Shown here: piece after piece, positions 37,749 to 48,127 of the stretch
How the letters are laid out: the number at the start of each line of letters is the position of its first letter
How positions within the stretch are numbered: position 1 is the stretch's first letter
DNA from: Pseudomonadales bacterium
GTDB taxonomy: Bacteria > Pseudomonadota > Gammaproteobacteria > Pseudomonadales > Azotimanducaceae
Direction of reading: 5' to 3'
Assembly: GCA_012103505.1 (NCBI GenBank)
Contig: WLWP01000005.1
Span: forward strand, 1-64,000
DNA length: 64,000 nt
Notes under the pieces: model-generated
Databases searched by the model: none
Seen by the model: only the letters and a program-made list of their open reading frames with translations
Told to the model about the DNA's origin: nothing
Position numbers and translations under genes: made by a program

Positions 37749-37785
37749 TACTATATGTAACCCTACACTGTGTATACAATATGTA
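37749..37785. promoter_or_regulatory. Shared palindromic sites, two copies
   Basis: TACTATATGTA (37749-37759) and TACAATATGTA (37775-37785), the latter the exact reverse complement of TACATATTGTA, upstream of the small gene at 37714. Confidence 0.5.
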
Positions 37786-37920
37786 ATTCAAGACACTTAG
37801 CTCTGGTTACACGTGTTTTACAGCTGCAATAGCGATACTCTGAGCGTAGAGTGAGCGACAAAAACATCTACAACTCGGTATAGCTTACGATCACCATCGG
37901 TAAACGGCGGCCACCAGCTT

Positions 37921-38076
37921 CTACCCTTCTAGATGTACCAGCAAGTACTCAATCGTTAACGGCCTGTAACCACTGAATAGGAAGGTCACGACAACAATTG
38001 CAATCATGCGAGCCCATTGCAAGCGCTTAAGTGAGGTCTCAATGTTGTCCACAAGGTTAGAGGAATCATTACCCAT
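37921..38076 (-). CDS. Small single-pass membrane protein (51 aa)
   Basis: ATG at 38076 with AAGGG about 10 bp upstream. Acidic N-terminus (MGNDSSNLVDNIETSLKRLQ), one membrane segment (ARMIAIVVVTFLFSGY) and a short tail. Unknown function. Weaker than the 59-aa gene, as no palindromic site was found at its start. Confidence 0.45.
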   Translation of the reverse strand: MGNDSSNLVDNIETSLKRLQWARMIAIVVVTFLFSGYRPLTIEYLLVHLEG

Positions 38077-38130
38077 TCCGACACCCTTTCGCCGAGGTTG
38101 GGTTTCAAGTATAGACCCTCCTCGTCCGAC

Positions 38131-38157
38131 TTGATTCCTGAGATATTCGTCTATACT
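38131..38157 (+). promoter_or_regulatory. Predicted promoter of candidate ncRNA 2
   Basis: TTGATT (38131-38136), 15-bp spacer, TATACT (38152-38157); same layout as 25718-25744. Confidence 0.45.
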
Positions 38158-38160
38158 GAA

Positions 38161-38250
38161 AAGGAAGCAGTCGCTGCTTCCTTAGTCATCTAGATATATC
38201 TGGATGCACTCAGCCGAGTACGGTCTCCCCTGGCCCGTACTCGGCTTATC
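38161..38250 (+). ncRNA. Candidate three-hairpin small RNA 2
   Basis: Hairpin 1: a perfect 10-bp stem AAGGAAGCAG/CTGCTTCCTT (38161-38170 with 38174-38183). Hairpin 2: CATCTAGA/TCTGGATG (38187-38194 with 38199-38206) with one G-U pair. Hairpin 3: a perfect 12-bp stem AGCCGAGTACGG/CCGTACTCGGCT (38212-38223 with 38235-38246), followed by TATCC. Hairpin 3 matches candidate RNA 1 except for a C-G to T-A pair replacement that keeps the stem. Hairpins 1 and 2 differ in sequence but not in order or rough size. No reading frame. Confidence 0.55.
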
Positions 38251-39185
38251 CAAGAGAAGATCGATGACTGAGGTCCGGACATGCTAGAGCAAACGATCGC
38301 GCGTACGAACCAAACCCTCACGCCGGTCCCGCACTTGGAGCGGTAAGTTGCACTCGAGTAGGAAAACAAATGCGCCTCGGTGATCACAGCATGGTTGGAG
38401 TGAGCTTCGCGCTCTCGTTTTCTGCTGAACGGACTGGCTGTCTTGACCTTTCAGCTCAATGGCTGCCATACCCTCAAGAATCTCAACAGCACTGCGATCG
38501 AGATCCACTTTTTACCCATCTAACGCGTGGTTTAGCTCTGGGGGTAAGGTCACGCCAACTGTATCTTGACCGGTTCGCAGTCAGACCGCGAAACAAAGTT
38601 CTTCAGTGTCCGATCACTTGATGAAAGGAAAGTGACGCCACTGACCAACAGAAGTCGAAAGCTCCCAAAGTTACCGTATCGTCGCGACTTCAGTGCACTT
38701 AGGCGTTGCATCCACCTTTTCACATAATGGGGCAGACTCTGCAACTCAAATCACGAGCACCCAAGCGTGCGGTTTCGTACACCGGCGATTGTTGTTAAGG
38801 CTGATCAGAGCAGTTTCCTTCACTTTCTGGTTTATGTGTAAAGCAAAAGAAGTGCTCCCGCTGCGAGTATCTTGTGAACGAGCGACGAGCCACTACCCTG
38901 ACTCGCTATATTTTGAGTGACCGCAATCCCCTTATGCGTAATCAACTCCATTCAGAAAACGTCACGTGAAGTTTCCAACGAGCCAAAAATAGACGTCTGA
39001 CACTACAACAATCCCCTGCGGTTTTCGCGTCACAACCCCCAGCACTAACAATGGTGTGTGCACCTCAGTCAAACGCTCAGATATAGCTTCCGTACAGATA
39101 AAAACAGCCATTCATTTTCAGTTCCTTCCTACGTCAAACAAAGATTTTACATTGTTTCGTACTTTAGATTGTTAACATCTAACAA
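38251..39185. other. Intergenic stretch with IS relic only
   Basis: About 930 bp. Apart from the IS end relic at 38510-38552 I see no convincing gene. Upstream of 39186 there is a half site, TACATTGT (about 39149). Confidence 0.5.
38510..38552. mobile_element. Relic of an IS end (same type as inner IS)
   Basis: On the minus strand from 38552 the sequence starts TGACCTTACCCCCAGAGCTA and runs through CGTTAGATGGGTAAA. It matches the terminal 43 bp of the element ending at 7709 with few changes. No transposase sequence adjoins it. Confidence 0.7.
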
Positions 39186-39569
39186 TTGCGTAAGGGGGTG
39201 CACTTGATAGAGCAAACCTGGAGAGACGAAGTCATAGAATACAAATGTTCTGGCAACGTCTACATCCAAGACCTTGTGGAATCGTTGCAAAATACGGTTG
39301 AGGATGCACGTTACTCCTCAACCTCAGGTTCGATGTGGGACTTGCGAGGGGCAAAATACACATTCAGCATGGAAGAACACAATCAGACTGCCCCTGTATT
39401 CATAGCAATTTTGGGAAACCCAATCATAGTTAGGAAAACCGCTTGGATAGTGGAGTTCAAGCTGTCTGAAGCAATCATCGACCTCTACTATGAAAACCAT
39501 GCGTGGCCACAAGATTGGAAGTGCTTTCATTCAACCAACGACGCTCGAGCCTGGCTAAGTACCTCTTGA
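39186..39569 (+). CDS. SpoIIAA/STAS-like small protein
   Basis: 127 codons (start ambiguous; an internal ATG does not fit better). The pattern EYKCSGNVYIQDLVESLQNT, SMWDLRGAKYTF, KTAWIVEFKLSEAIIDLYYE and the final CFHSTNDARAWL resembles SpoIIAA-like STAS proteins, whose last helix typically has a DxxEALAWL-type end. These are small cytoplasmic domains of mostly unknown role. It stands alone, transcribed towards the 3' end of hsdR. Moderate assignment. Confidence 0.5.
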   Translation: MRKGVHLIEQTWRDEVIEYKCSGNVYIQDLVESLQNTVEDARYSSTSGSMWDLRGAKYTFSMEEHNQTAPVFIAILGNPIIVRKTAWIVEFKLSEAIIDLYYENHAWPQDWKCFHSTNDARAWLSTS

Positions 39570-39984
39570 TTTGTCATCACGACATCAGAGATTTCTCTTT
39601 TGGTGTTAGCGAGTACGTTCAAGCTATCTAACATCGAGTGGTCAAGCCTTCTCCATGCAGAAGTACCTCGTCTAAGCCGATTAACGCGAAAATCTGCCTC
39701 GTTGGTTCGGTATTAACCTGGCGCTTGGACACGATCGCGAGGCCAATTCTTTCGCAATTTTAGATGCACTCCGCTTAGCCAGATCGGGAAAGGGAGGCAC
39801 CATCCAAGAAGATGCGTGCAAGAGATGGCTTGTCGATAGATATGGATCGCTTTGGGAGATCAGATCAACACAGACGCGCAGAGAACGGGGATCTAACGAC
39901 AGATCTTTATCAGTCAGGAACTCAACCCAGGCGTCGAGTTGTAAAACAGGTAAGTAAATCAAAGTCCGTTGGTGTCGGAGGGGA

Positions 39985-42900
39985 TCACAGGTGCTTGGCT
40001 AACCTTCCTGGATATCGGCGACCTTCAAGAATGAATCCTCGGAGCAGCGTCGCAGCTCTGACATTCACCTTGGCTGGAGAAAGCCTCTCACCGGATCTCA
40101 CTTCGAAATAATCCTTAGCCTTTTCTTTGTCGATTGTAGACTTCAGCTCATCGAAACGTCCGTATTTGTTTCAGTTGCATTTGCATTCATCAAGGTCGTC
40201 AGTTTTTCTGCGTCAACACCAAGCGCATTGACGATTAACTGCACCTCTTCGTTTAACGCCGCAACCTGATATTCAGCAAGATAGTCTCGAAAGCTCTTTG
40301 CGGGGTCAATTTCCAGATCACCACGCTGAATGTCGTGAAGAAGAAGTTCCGCAAACTTCTGCTCTTCCTGCGACAATGATGCAAACGAGCGTTGCAATCC
40401 GGTAAGAGTCGTTTGCTGGGCTTCCCGATCACTGCCACCGAGCTCTTTGAGAAACTTTTCAAACCGCGAGTTCATGTAGTCTGTATCAATCTTACCCGTA
40501 TCAATCTCTGTGATATGGGTATCAATATCAAAAGGAATGGACCCGTCGGCCGTTCCGCCGGACGAGCCTAACTCCTTATAGCGTTGTAGTAATGTCAGAT
40601 ATTGTTCATGAGTGATTGCTAGTGTTACAGAAGCTTCTCCATCTTCAGTAGGGTAACTTCGCTGTTCCCGAGTGAATCCCTGAATCTTCGCGGCTTCAAG
40701 CGTGTTGTTGAATTCGTGGAATTGCTTTGCGAACACTGCTCTCTCGGTCAAGTCGTCGGGTAGTTTTTTAAAGTCCTCGATACCTGCAGAGCTGAAAATC
40801 GCCGTGATCTCAACAAATCTCGCATTCATTCTCTCAATATTGCTTGCGAGACGATTTGCGAATAAACCGATGGGCCGATCCCCGGAGTAAAGCCGGACCG
40901 CAGCCTCAATATTTCGTTCCATCGTGTGCGGCTTTCGGTAGTACCGGATGGTGCCAAAGGGCTTGTCTGGACCAAAAAGTCTGTTGGTTCGAGAGAAGGC
41001 TTGGATGATGTTTTCGAACTCAAGTACTTTATCTAGATAGAGTGTGTTCGCCCATTTAGAGTCGTATCCAGTTAGCATCTGATTAACGACTATCAACAAA
41101 TTGATCTGCATCTGCGGTTGCGACGATACTCGCGCATAAGGTTTCTTGTGCGCTAACCGTGCGGCGATGTCTCTCTTGAACTTGCCATGCGTACCCAGAT
41201 CAAAACTCTGTCCATAGCGATTGTTGTAGTCTTCCAAAATTTCCACCAATCCTTCCTGCTTGAAAGTTGACGGATTCTCCAGGTCCTCATTCGGATCGAA
41301 TAAGGCTGTTGTTTTCAGATTCGGACACTTCGATTTAAACAAGCGGTAGTAGGTAATGGCTTCATTAACGTTGCTGGTCGCAAAAATTGCGTGGAACTTA
41401 TCGTTCTGGCTCAAGTGCAACCAGTTGTCTTGGAGATCTTGGACCACCGCGATTTGATGCTCGTCGCGTTGATACTGCGCACTAGGCACATAATCTTCGA
41501 TACCCTTTTGGTACTTACCTGTCTCGTCTCGAAACCCGGCCATAGGTACGTCGTTGATGAATTGATTGAGTACTTTCTTTTTCCTGGGATCGGCCAGTGC
41601 GTCTTGGGGCCTGCTTGCCTTCGCCTTCTCAAGAGCGACCGCCTGTCGCAGATCACGATCTCGATAGGTCATTACCTTGTAAGGATCAAACCCCAGCACG
41701 TTTTTATCGCGAATGCCGTCCGCTATGCTGTATCTGTGGAGCTCATTGCCAAACACATCGGTTGTCGTATTGTCCTTCCGCACATTTTCGCGTTGGATCG
41801 GTGTACCACTGAAACCGAACAAAACTGCTCCATCAAAGCTCCGCTTAATATCTGTCAGCATGTCGCCAAATGTAGAACGATGGCATTCGTCGATGATGAA
41901 GACGATCCTTTGAGCACGCATTCGTTCTAGATCACGCGCCTTTAACCCTTCAGCCTCATCCTTCAGGCGACTCATCTTTTGGATCGAAGTGACAATCAGG
42001 GTGTTAGCCGGATCGTCGCTCTTGAGCTTCGTGACTAGAACACTGGTATCCTCAGTTGCTTGTACATCTTCGTCGTCACTCGCAAAATTTCGGTACTCGT
42101 CCAACGTCTGAGTACCCAACTCGATGCGATCAAGTAAGAACACGACTTTGTCCGCATCTTTAGAGTTCGCGATGAGTTGCGCCGATTTAAAGCTGGTCAT
42201 CGTCTTGCCGGACCCGGTCGTGTGCCAAATATAACCGCCCAGCCGAGTGGGATTGTTCCAATCGGTTTTAGCGACTTGGTCCGAAATCGCGTGCGCGGCG
42301 TAGTATTGATAGCTTCTCAATACCTTCAGCACGCCGTCTGACTCATCGGCTACGGTGTAAAAGCCGATAAGCTGATGGGCCATTGGAATCGACAGCTGAC
42401 TGGAGGTGAATGCCTGCCATTCGTTGATAGGCTCGTTGTTGAAGTCAGCCCAACGAAACGCATAGTCCTTATTAAATGTGCCGTCAGGCCCAGGGTTAGC
42501 AAAATACAAGGCTTCGGCCGGTTCCATCGCAACAAAGAGCTGAACCAGCGAGAACAGGCCTGAGAAAATCCCTTCGCCGGAGTATTTTTGAATTTGGTTG
42601 TACGCCTGGCTAACAGGCACGCAACTACGCTTCAGCTCAATGTGTATAACGGGCATACCATTGATTAGCAGCATCAGATCACCACGCCGATCATTCAGGA
42701 TTCTTGATCCACGCCCAAATTTAGGTTGCTGTGCGATTTGGTAGCGGCTCTGACCGGCGGCGATCTCGTGGCGATCGTAAATCTTGAGGCTGATTTCCTT
42801 GCCATAGTGCAGCGCGTCGTTGGGATTGTCGCGGGTGATGGCGACGGTCTTGCCATTGATGAAGCCGTTCAGATTCAGCGGCGTCCGCAGCTCGGTGATT

Positions 42901-43109
42901 TGCTCCATGATCTGCTGCATCTCGCCCTCGGTGAGCGGGGTGTCATTGAGTCGATCAATTCCCTTGTTGTTTTCAAACAGGATTGTGGCCCAGTTGTTTA
43001 AGAGATCCGCCTCGGTCGGGTTCTTGATGACCTCTTTTTCCCAACCGCGCTGGCTCAGCTCGTGGATCACGGCAAGTTCAAAGTCGGCTTCGTTGGAAAA
43101 GGTGGTCAT
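39985..43109 (-). CDS. hsdR: Type I restriction endonuclease subunit HsdR, frame break near the C-terminus
   Basis: The main frame 43109-40143 encodes 988 residues. An N-terminal PD-(D/E)xK nuclease is seen (D144 in RRGDLMLLING, E158-K160 in IHIELKR). SF2 translocase motifs follow: Walker A HTTGSGKT (297-303), DECH at 407-410 and SFSGTPIQR-type motif III. The family C-terminus is present in another frame just after the annotated stop: YGRFDELKSTIDKEKAKDYF and KVNVRAATLLRGFILEG, to a stop at 39985. An indel near 40165 thus removes about 55 residues. Third gene of hsdM-hsdS-hsdR, 27 bp after hsdS. It cleaves unmodified DNA after translocation. Confidence 0.9.
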
Positions 43110-43136
43110 GGTTGAGGTGCTGCGGTCATGGGTGGC

Positions 43137-44420
43137 TTAGACAAACATCTTTTCGAGGCAGGCGGACTTAATGTTTTTGAGTTTTTCAATTTGAGCAGAA
43201 TGCTCCGCTATCAGGTCGTTGAGTTTGCGGAAGTATTGACCGATCTTTTCTTGCTCATCGAGTTCTTTCGGTAGTTGAACTGGTGTCCTGCCAAGTATGA
43301 CAGTGTTGATTGAAGGCATCGTCTGGCCGACAGCTCGATCGGCGATGTTCTTTCGCACGCGATACGTTGACAGCACGTGATGAAGGTACTCGGTGTCTAT
43401 CGCCTCGGTGACCCTCACGCGAAGTACTCGTCCTGAGAAAAGCCAGCCGTCCTGTGCTTCTTCCACTCGGGCATTGATGTCGATTGAACCTACTCGGGAG
43501 AAAACGATATCGCCAGTGCTAAGCTCATATGAATTAAGACGATTTCGATCGTCCGCAGAGACTTGTGGAAGGCCCTTCTTTATGGTCGGAAGTCGCCAGT
43601 ATTTGAAATGTTCCGTTGTGATAATCGGAGTTCCGTTCGTCACATAATCCTCCGCGTGCAACATGCTTCCAAAAGGGCCTGTCTTGATGTCGGAGAACTC
43701 GGCGAGGTCGCATTCCTCCCACTCTCCCTCGAATCCTTTAAAGCGGATTTCGGGGGTGGTGGCGCCGTCTTGCGGGAACATCTTTTGAAGCATCGCCTGT
43801 TTCAGCGTCACCAGCTTGTCATGCTTCCGCTGATGCAGCCCAATCATCCGATCCAGCGATTTGAAATACGAACCGATTTTTTCCTGCTCTGCAAGTGCAT
43901 CACCGATCGTAATTCTTAAAGACGCAAGTGACTTCTGACTCACACCCTTCGCTGTTCCCCCGCTGGCCCTAGCTAATAGCTGTTGTACGACACCTGGTGA
44001 CTTCAGAAGTACCGCGAGGTAGTCGTCAGACAATATGTTCGGATCGGTTACAAACGCAATTGTTCGCTGGCTAAGTATGTACTTCTGCGTATCGGGAACT
44101 TGCGCGACGTTTCCCATCGGGGCCTCAGTCGTGAAGAGAACTTGATTCTGGTGGAGTTCATTCCCTCTCATCCAAGCGTTGTACAGCTCATCATCACCGA
44201 AATGGGCATCCGAAGTCGCATCAATGAACCCGTCTTTCACGTTCAAAGCCGACAATGCGAGGTAGCCCGATTCGCTCCACTCCAGACCAAGCTTTTTTGG
44301 GGTACGCCCACGAAAATCGACGATGTCGTCGATTCGCTTGAGTAGAGGTTCCAATTCCCAATCTCGTTCAAATCCGCTAAATCGAATTTCGGGTAACGAT
44401 CTAGCTTTTTTTGCTGCCAT
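43137..44420 (-). CDS. hsdS: Type I restriction specificity subunit HsdS
   Basis: 427 codons with two target-recognition domains, each starting with a related phrase (PEIRFSGFERDWE and PEIRFKGFEGEWE). Each is followed by a conserved helical spacer (EQEKIGSYFKSLDRMIGLHQ and EQEKIGQYFRKLNDLIAEHS). It selects the bipartite recognition sequence for both methylation and cleavage. The internal repeats could recombine to swap recognition halves. It starts directly after hsdM (1-bp gap). Intact. Confidence 0.93.
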   Translation of the reverse strand: MAAKKARSLPEIRFSGFERDWELEPLLKRIDDIVDFRGRTPKKLGLEWSESGYLALSALNVKDGFIDATSDAHFGDDELYNAWMRGNELHQNQVLFTTEAPMGNVAQVPDTQKYILSQRTIAFVTDPNILSDDYLAVLLKSPGVVQQLLARASGGTAKGVSQKSLASLRITIGDALAEQEKIGSYFKSLDRMIGLHQRKHDKLVTLKQAMLQKMFPQDGATTPEIRFKGFEGEWEECDLAEFSDIKTGPFGSMLHAEDYVTNGTPIITTEHFKYWRLPTIKKGLPQVSADDRNRLNSYELSTGDIVFSRVGSIDINARVEEAQDGWLFSGRVLRVRVTEAIDTEYLHHVLSTYRVRKNIADRAVGQTMPSINTVILGRTPVQLPKELDEQEKIGQYFRKLNDLIAEHSAQIEKLKNIKSACLEKMFV

Positions 44421-44421
44421 G

Positions 44422-47049
44422 TCAGCACCGCCCCCCGAGGATGTTTTTCATTTCCACAAGTCCCTTCATATCGAATTCGTTGCCTTCCAAGTCGCCCATC
44501 ATGGCAGCGAGTTCGCTCTCTGTTTGCATAATCGCGCGGGCGTTGTCGGCATAGGTCGTCTTGTACTTTTGCACCAGCGCATTCAGCTTGTCGGTGAGTT
44601 TTTCGATCTGCTGTTCCGGCAACTCGTGTAGCGACTCGCCCAACGGCAGAATCCACTTGGCTTCCAACAGTTCGTTCAACTGATCGTCGCTGAGGTTTTC
44701 GATCGTCTCTTTGGTCTTGTTGTGCAGGGCTGCGTGGTCTTTCTTGATCGCCGCTTTGAGCATTGTTTCCTCGGTAAGCCAGTCATTCACTTGAATGATT
44801 TTGGCCTCGTAGGATTCAACATTGTAAGAAGCAAAGGTCTCAGTAACTTCGCGTGGCACGGCGGTCATTTCCGACCTGAATTGTTTGGCTTCTTTCTTAA
44901 CGATGGCATTGACCCACCTGTCGCCCGACTCGTGAACCGTTTCGGCTTCCTTTTCCTCCTCGCTTAGACCTTCAAGCGTGTCCTCAAAGCTCGCTTCGAT
45001 TTCGGCCAGCCGATTTTCCTTCTCTTGCAGCGCGTCCAGTTCGTCTTTGTGGTGCTGACGCTGCACCAGATCGAATGGCAGGACATGGCCTTTCCAGCCT
45101 TCCTGCTCCTCGACTTCCTTGCCTTTTTTCTTTTTCGTCACCATGTTCGGATCGACCTGCTTCGCGGCCTCGAAGCCTTCCGTTTGCATGATTTCGAGGT
45201 CAATGGCGATTTGCTGCCACCCGTTGTCGAGCAACTGATAGGCGTGGTACTTGTCGAGGAGCGGGAGCGGTTCGAGCCGCTGGAATATGGCGTCGCCAAT
45301 CAATGGCTCCTGCCGGTGAATCGAGACCTGGGGCATCCGGTCGATCAGTTCGCCACGCAGCCACGGCCTCAAGTCTGCAAAGGCGGCGGAAAACCGTTCA
45401 GTAAAACCTTGCACGTCAGCGTGCCCACGGATCGTTTCGGCAAGGTCATCCACTTTGGGCTGAACGTAGGGCATGCCGTTATCGGTGAACAGAGCGGCGC
45501 GCAAACCAGGAAAGGCGTTCCAGTATTCTTTCAGAGCATCCAGCTCACAGTGTGGCACGCCGCCAAACATCAAGGCATGCAGGTCCCAGCTTTCAGCAGG
45601 GTCAGACGAATCGACATAGCGAGGTATGTTGAGGTTGTAATCGTTCTCGCGGATTTTGCTTTTGGAGACGACTTCGCTGTAGCGTGGCACTGTCAGTCGG
45701 CCATTGACGGTCTCGACGATCTTTTTGATGTCTGAGGCTTGGAGCTTGTTGTTCTTGCCTTCTTTAGCGAAGCTCCTAGCAGCATCAACAATTAGGACGT
45801 CGTTGTTCTGACGCTTCTGCTTCAACACGATGATGATGGTGGGGATACCGGTGCCAAAGAAGATGTTGGGCGGCAGGCCTATGATGGCGTCGATGTGGTC
45901 GTTTTCGATCAGCTGTTTACGAATGGCGCCTTCCTCTCCACCTCGGAAGAGAACGCCATGGGGTAAGACAATAGCCATGATGCCATCCGGTTTTAGATGG
46001 TAGAGATCATGCAGTAGAAACGCGTAATCCGCTTTTGTCTTAGGCGCTAGACCAAAACGAGAGAATCGCGCGTCGTTATCCTTGTGTTCAGGATCCCATT
46101 TCTGCGAATAAGGAGGATTGGAAACAACCGCGTCTAGATAGAGCGGGTTATATGTATTCACAGGATCATTGTCTTCGAAGAACGACCAGTCGTCGTCGAG
46201 TGTATCGCCGCGCCGCGTGTGGATATTGCTTGGCTTGATCCCACGCATGACCAGATTCATGCGCGTGAGGTTGTAAGTGGCTTCTTTGAGCTCTTGTGCG
46301 TAGTACTTGATATTGTCTTTGTCGTCGAGGTGCTTCGCGACGGAACGGCCAATATTCAGCAATAATGAAGCCGAACCGCTGCAGGAGTCGTAGATATCGA
46401 TCGTCTCTTTATCTTTAACATGATCCGCAATGATTTCAGACATGAGTACTGAAACTTCGTGGGGCGTGTAGAACTCACCCGCCTTTTTGCCGGCGTTAGC
46501 AGCGAACTGCCCGATCAGGTACTCGTAGATGAATCCAAGGACGTAATAGTCCTGTCGCCCATCCATTGGGATTTCTTTGATCATTTGGATCAGATCTCTG
46601 ATCGCTTTGGTTTGTTGAGCTGCTGTATCGCCCAGCTTCGACAACCCAGTCTCTAGCGTCTGGAGAATACCATCGAACAGCAACTTATGGTTTGGAGATA
46701 TAAGCCGGCTAAACGCGGACAAACCATCACGCACCTGCGAAACGTCGAAATCGCTACCTTTCTCGATCCAAGTAGAAAACAGATGGTCGTACGCAATGAA
46801 GTAACCAATATTTCGTTTGATGTGCTCAACGGTTTCTTGATCGTCTTCTGAAAGGGCACGAATATCCTCTTCGGTGAATTCCTCTTGTCGCGCGAATTCT
46901 AATTGCTTGTCAGAAACGTATTTGTAGAAGATGAATCCTAGGATGTAGTCCTTGTATTCATTGGCTTCAATCTTTGACCGCATCTGGTTCGCCGATTCCC
47001 AAATCTTCGCGGCGAGTTGTTGTTTATTCAATTTTCGTTGTGGTCCCAA
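44422..47049 (-). CDS. hsdM: Type I restriction DNA methyltransferase subunit HsdM
   Basis: 875 codons, longer than the common 500-residue form. An N-terminal HsdM helical domain is followed by an N6-adenine methyltransferase core with the SAM-binding motif DSCSGSAS (221-228) and catalytic NPPY (311-314). After about residue 560 there is a long extension with highly charged coiled coils (ALQEKENRLAEIEASFEDTL), as in the fused long HsdM subgroup. It protects host DNA by methylation. It lies 42 bp after the HEPN gene and may be in the same transcript. Confidence 0.93.
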   Translation of the reverse strand: MGPQRKLNKQQLAAKIWESANQMRSKIEANEYKDYILGFIFYKYVSDKQLEFARQEEFTEEDIRALSEDDQETVEHIKRNIGYFIAYDHLFSTWIEKGSDFDVSQVRDGLSAFSRLISPNHKLLFDGILQTLETGLSKLGDTAAQQTKAIRDLIQMIKEIPMDGRQDYYVLGFIYEYLIGQFAANAGKKAGEFYTPHEVSVLMSEIIADHVKDKETIDIYDSCSGSASLLLNIGRSVAKHLDDKDNIKYYAQELKEATYNLTRMNLVMRGIKPSNIHTRRGDTLDDDWSFFEDNDPVNTYNPLYLDAVVSNPPYSQKWDPEHKDNDARFSRFGLAPKTKADYAFLLHDLYHLKPDGIMAIVLPHGVLFRGGEEGAIRKQLIENDHIDAIIGLPPNIFFGTGIPTIIIVLKQKRQNNDVLIVDAARSFAKEGKNNKLQASDIKKIVETVNGRLTVPRYSEVVSKSKIRENDYNLNIPRYVDSSDPAESWDLHALMFGGVPHCELDALKEYWNAFPGLRAALFTDNGMPYVQPKVDDLAETIRGHADVQGFTERFSAAFADLRPWLRGELIDRMPQVSIHRQEPLIGDAIFQRLEPLPLLDKYHAYQLLDNGWQQIAIDLEIMQTEGFEAAKQVDPNMVTKKKKGKEVEEQEGWKGHVLPFDLVQRQHHKDELDALQEKENRLAEIEASFEDTLEGLSEEEKEAETVHESGDRWVNAIVKKEAKQFRSEMTAVPREVTETFASYNVESYEAKIIQVNDWLTEETMLKAAIKKDHAALHNKTKETIENLSDDQLNELLEAKWILPLGESLHELPEQQIEKLTDKLNALVQKYKTTYADNARAIMQTESELAAMMGDLEGNEFDMKGLVEMKNILGGRC

Positions 47050-47091
47050 AGCATTTGTGAAATTTCTTTAGCAACAGCCATTCCATGTTTT

Positions 47092-47514
47092 TCAAAGCCA
47101 TCCGCTCTGTACTTGAACCCGTTCTGCTACCGTGTTGGCCACCCTGATCAAAGCCTCAACGATCGCCGAATCGATATCCAGCCCGCCTTCGTACTCGGCT
47201 ATGTTGCGTTTACGATGCGCTTGATCGAGCACCCGCCACAGATCATCTTCAAGGGCAAGCGTGTGCTTAAGACATTGAAAAACAAGGTATCTACTTTCAG
47301 ATCGATAGCCTGCTTTCCGAAGCGCTGCCAATGCCAGTGCATGCGCCGCGTTGTATGCTAAATCGAAGCGTGAGTCGATACTGAGCGAATCGTTCTCCGA
47401 ATCGTGGAGTCGAGCTAGTCCAGATTGGATTAATCCTTCGGTTTCTTGATCTGACGATTCCTGAACTTTGAGCTGTCCCACTTTGACGAGATTGTCTAGC
47501 TGCTCATGCGGCAT
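47092..47514 (-). CDS. HEPN-domain toxin-like protein
   Basis: 140 codons, all alpha. The HEPN signature is RNIAEY (RNxxxY) in the segment AHRKRNIAEYEGG, preceded by helices such as RFDLAYNAAHALALAALRKA. HEPN proteins of this size are RNases held in check by a partner MNT nucleotidyltransferase. Here the partner gene is immediately upstream and overlaps by 11 bp. It sits between that gene and hsdM. Intact. Confidence 0.85.
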   Translation of the reverse strand: MPHEQLDNLVKVGQLKVQESSDQETEGLIQSGLARLHDSENDSLSIDSRFDLAYNAAHALALAALRKAGYRSESRYLVFQCLKHTLALEDDLWRVLDQAHRKRNIAEYEGGLDIDSAIVEALIRVANTVAERVQVQSGWL

Positions 47515-48127
47515 CTAAGACTCCTTGGAGCAAAGACGTAGGTCCTTCTAAAACCCCCGTCAAAAACGGGTTTCCGCCGGAACGTCGTGCTTTGAACTCA
47601 TCTTCGGTATAGAGCGTTGGATTGATCGATCGCCTAAGTTGTTTTTCGACAACAGCGAGTTGCGAGTAAACGTCCTCTAACGTTAGGGAATCAGAAACAA
47701 GCAGCAAATCGATGTCACTTGCCGCGGTATCCAACCGCTTGGCCACCGAACCATAGATTAGAGCGAGTGCCAGTCGGTTGCTGATGGGTTCTAGTGCCCA
47801 TCGAATTTGCTCTTGAAGGCCTACCGTTTTTCGGACGATTGAGGATAGTTCTTTGTATATGGGGGACTGGTGATTCGCTCGGTAGTGCTTCTGATTCCCG
47901 CGCCGCTCAACAATCAACAACCCTGCATGTTCTAGACGAGACAATTCCCGCTGCACTGCACCACGGCCAACATCAGCCAACTCGATAAGCTCTGTAACGA
48001 AGAAACTCCGATCCGGCTGACCGAACAGCAAACCGAACAATCGCTGTTGGGTGCCAGTGAATAGCGCACCTGCAAGAGAACTGCCTCTTGTTTCAACGCT
48101 TGCGTTTGTTGCCGCCTTTATACCCAT
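47504..48127 (-). CDS. Winged-HTH/MNT nucleotidyltransferase antitoxin-like protein
   Basis: The start is taken at 48127 (MGIKAATNASVETRG); the frame is open to 48175, but that part is the operator palindrome. An N-terminal ArsR-like winged helix (FFVTELIELADVGRGAVQRE, HAGLLIVERRGNQKHYRAN) is followed by a minimal nucleotidyltransferase with GS-x10-DID (GSVAKRLDTAASDIDLLLV). MNT partners neutralise HEPN toxins, in known cases by AMPylation; the wHTH suggests autoregulation. The double operator overlapping the start supports that. Confidence 0.85.
   Translation of the reverse strand: MGIKAATNASVETRGSSLAGALFTGTQQRLFGLLFGQPDRSFFVTELIELADVGRGAVQRELSRLEHAGLLIVERRGNQKHYRANHQSPIYKELSSIVRKTVGLQEQIRWALEPISNRLALALIYGSVAKRLDTAASDIDLLLVSDSLTLEDVYSQLAVVEKQLRRSINPTLYTEDEFKARRSGGNPFLTGVLEGPTSLLQGVLDAA

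Noticed and set aside
39681..40111. Opposing frames at 39681-39962 (minus) and 39812-40111 (plus)
   Set aside because: The minus strand here carries the out-of-frame HsdR C-terminus to 39985; the remaining frames show no family features.
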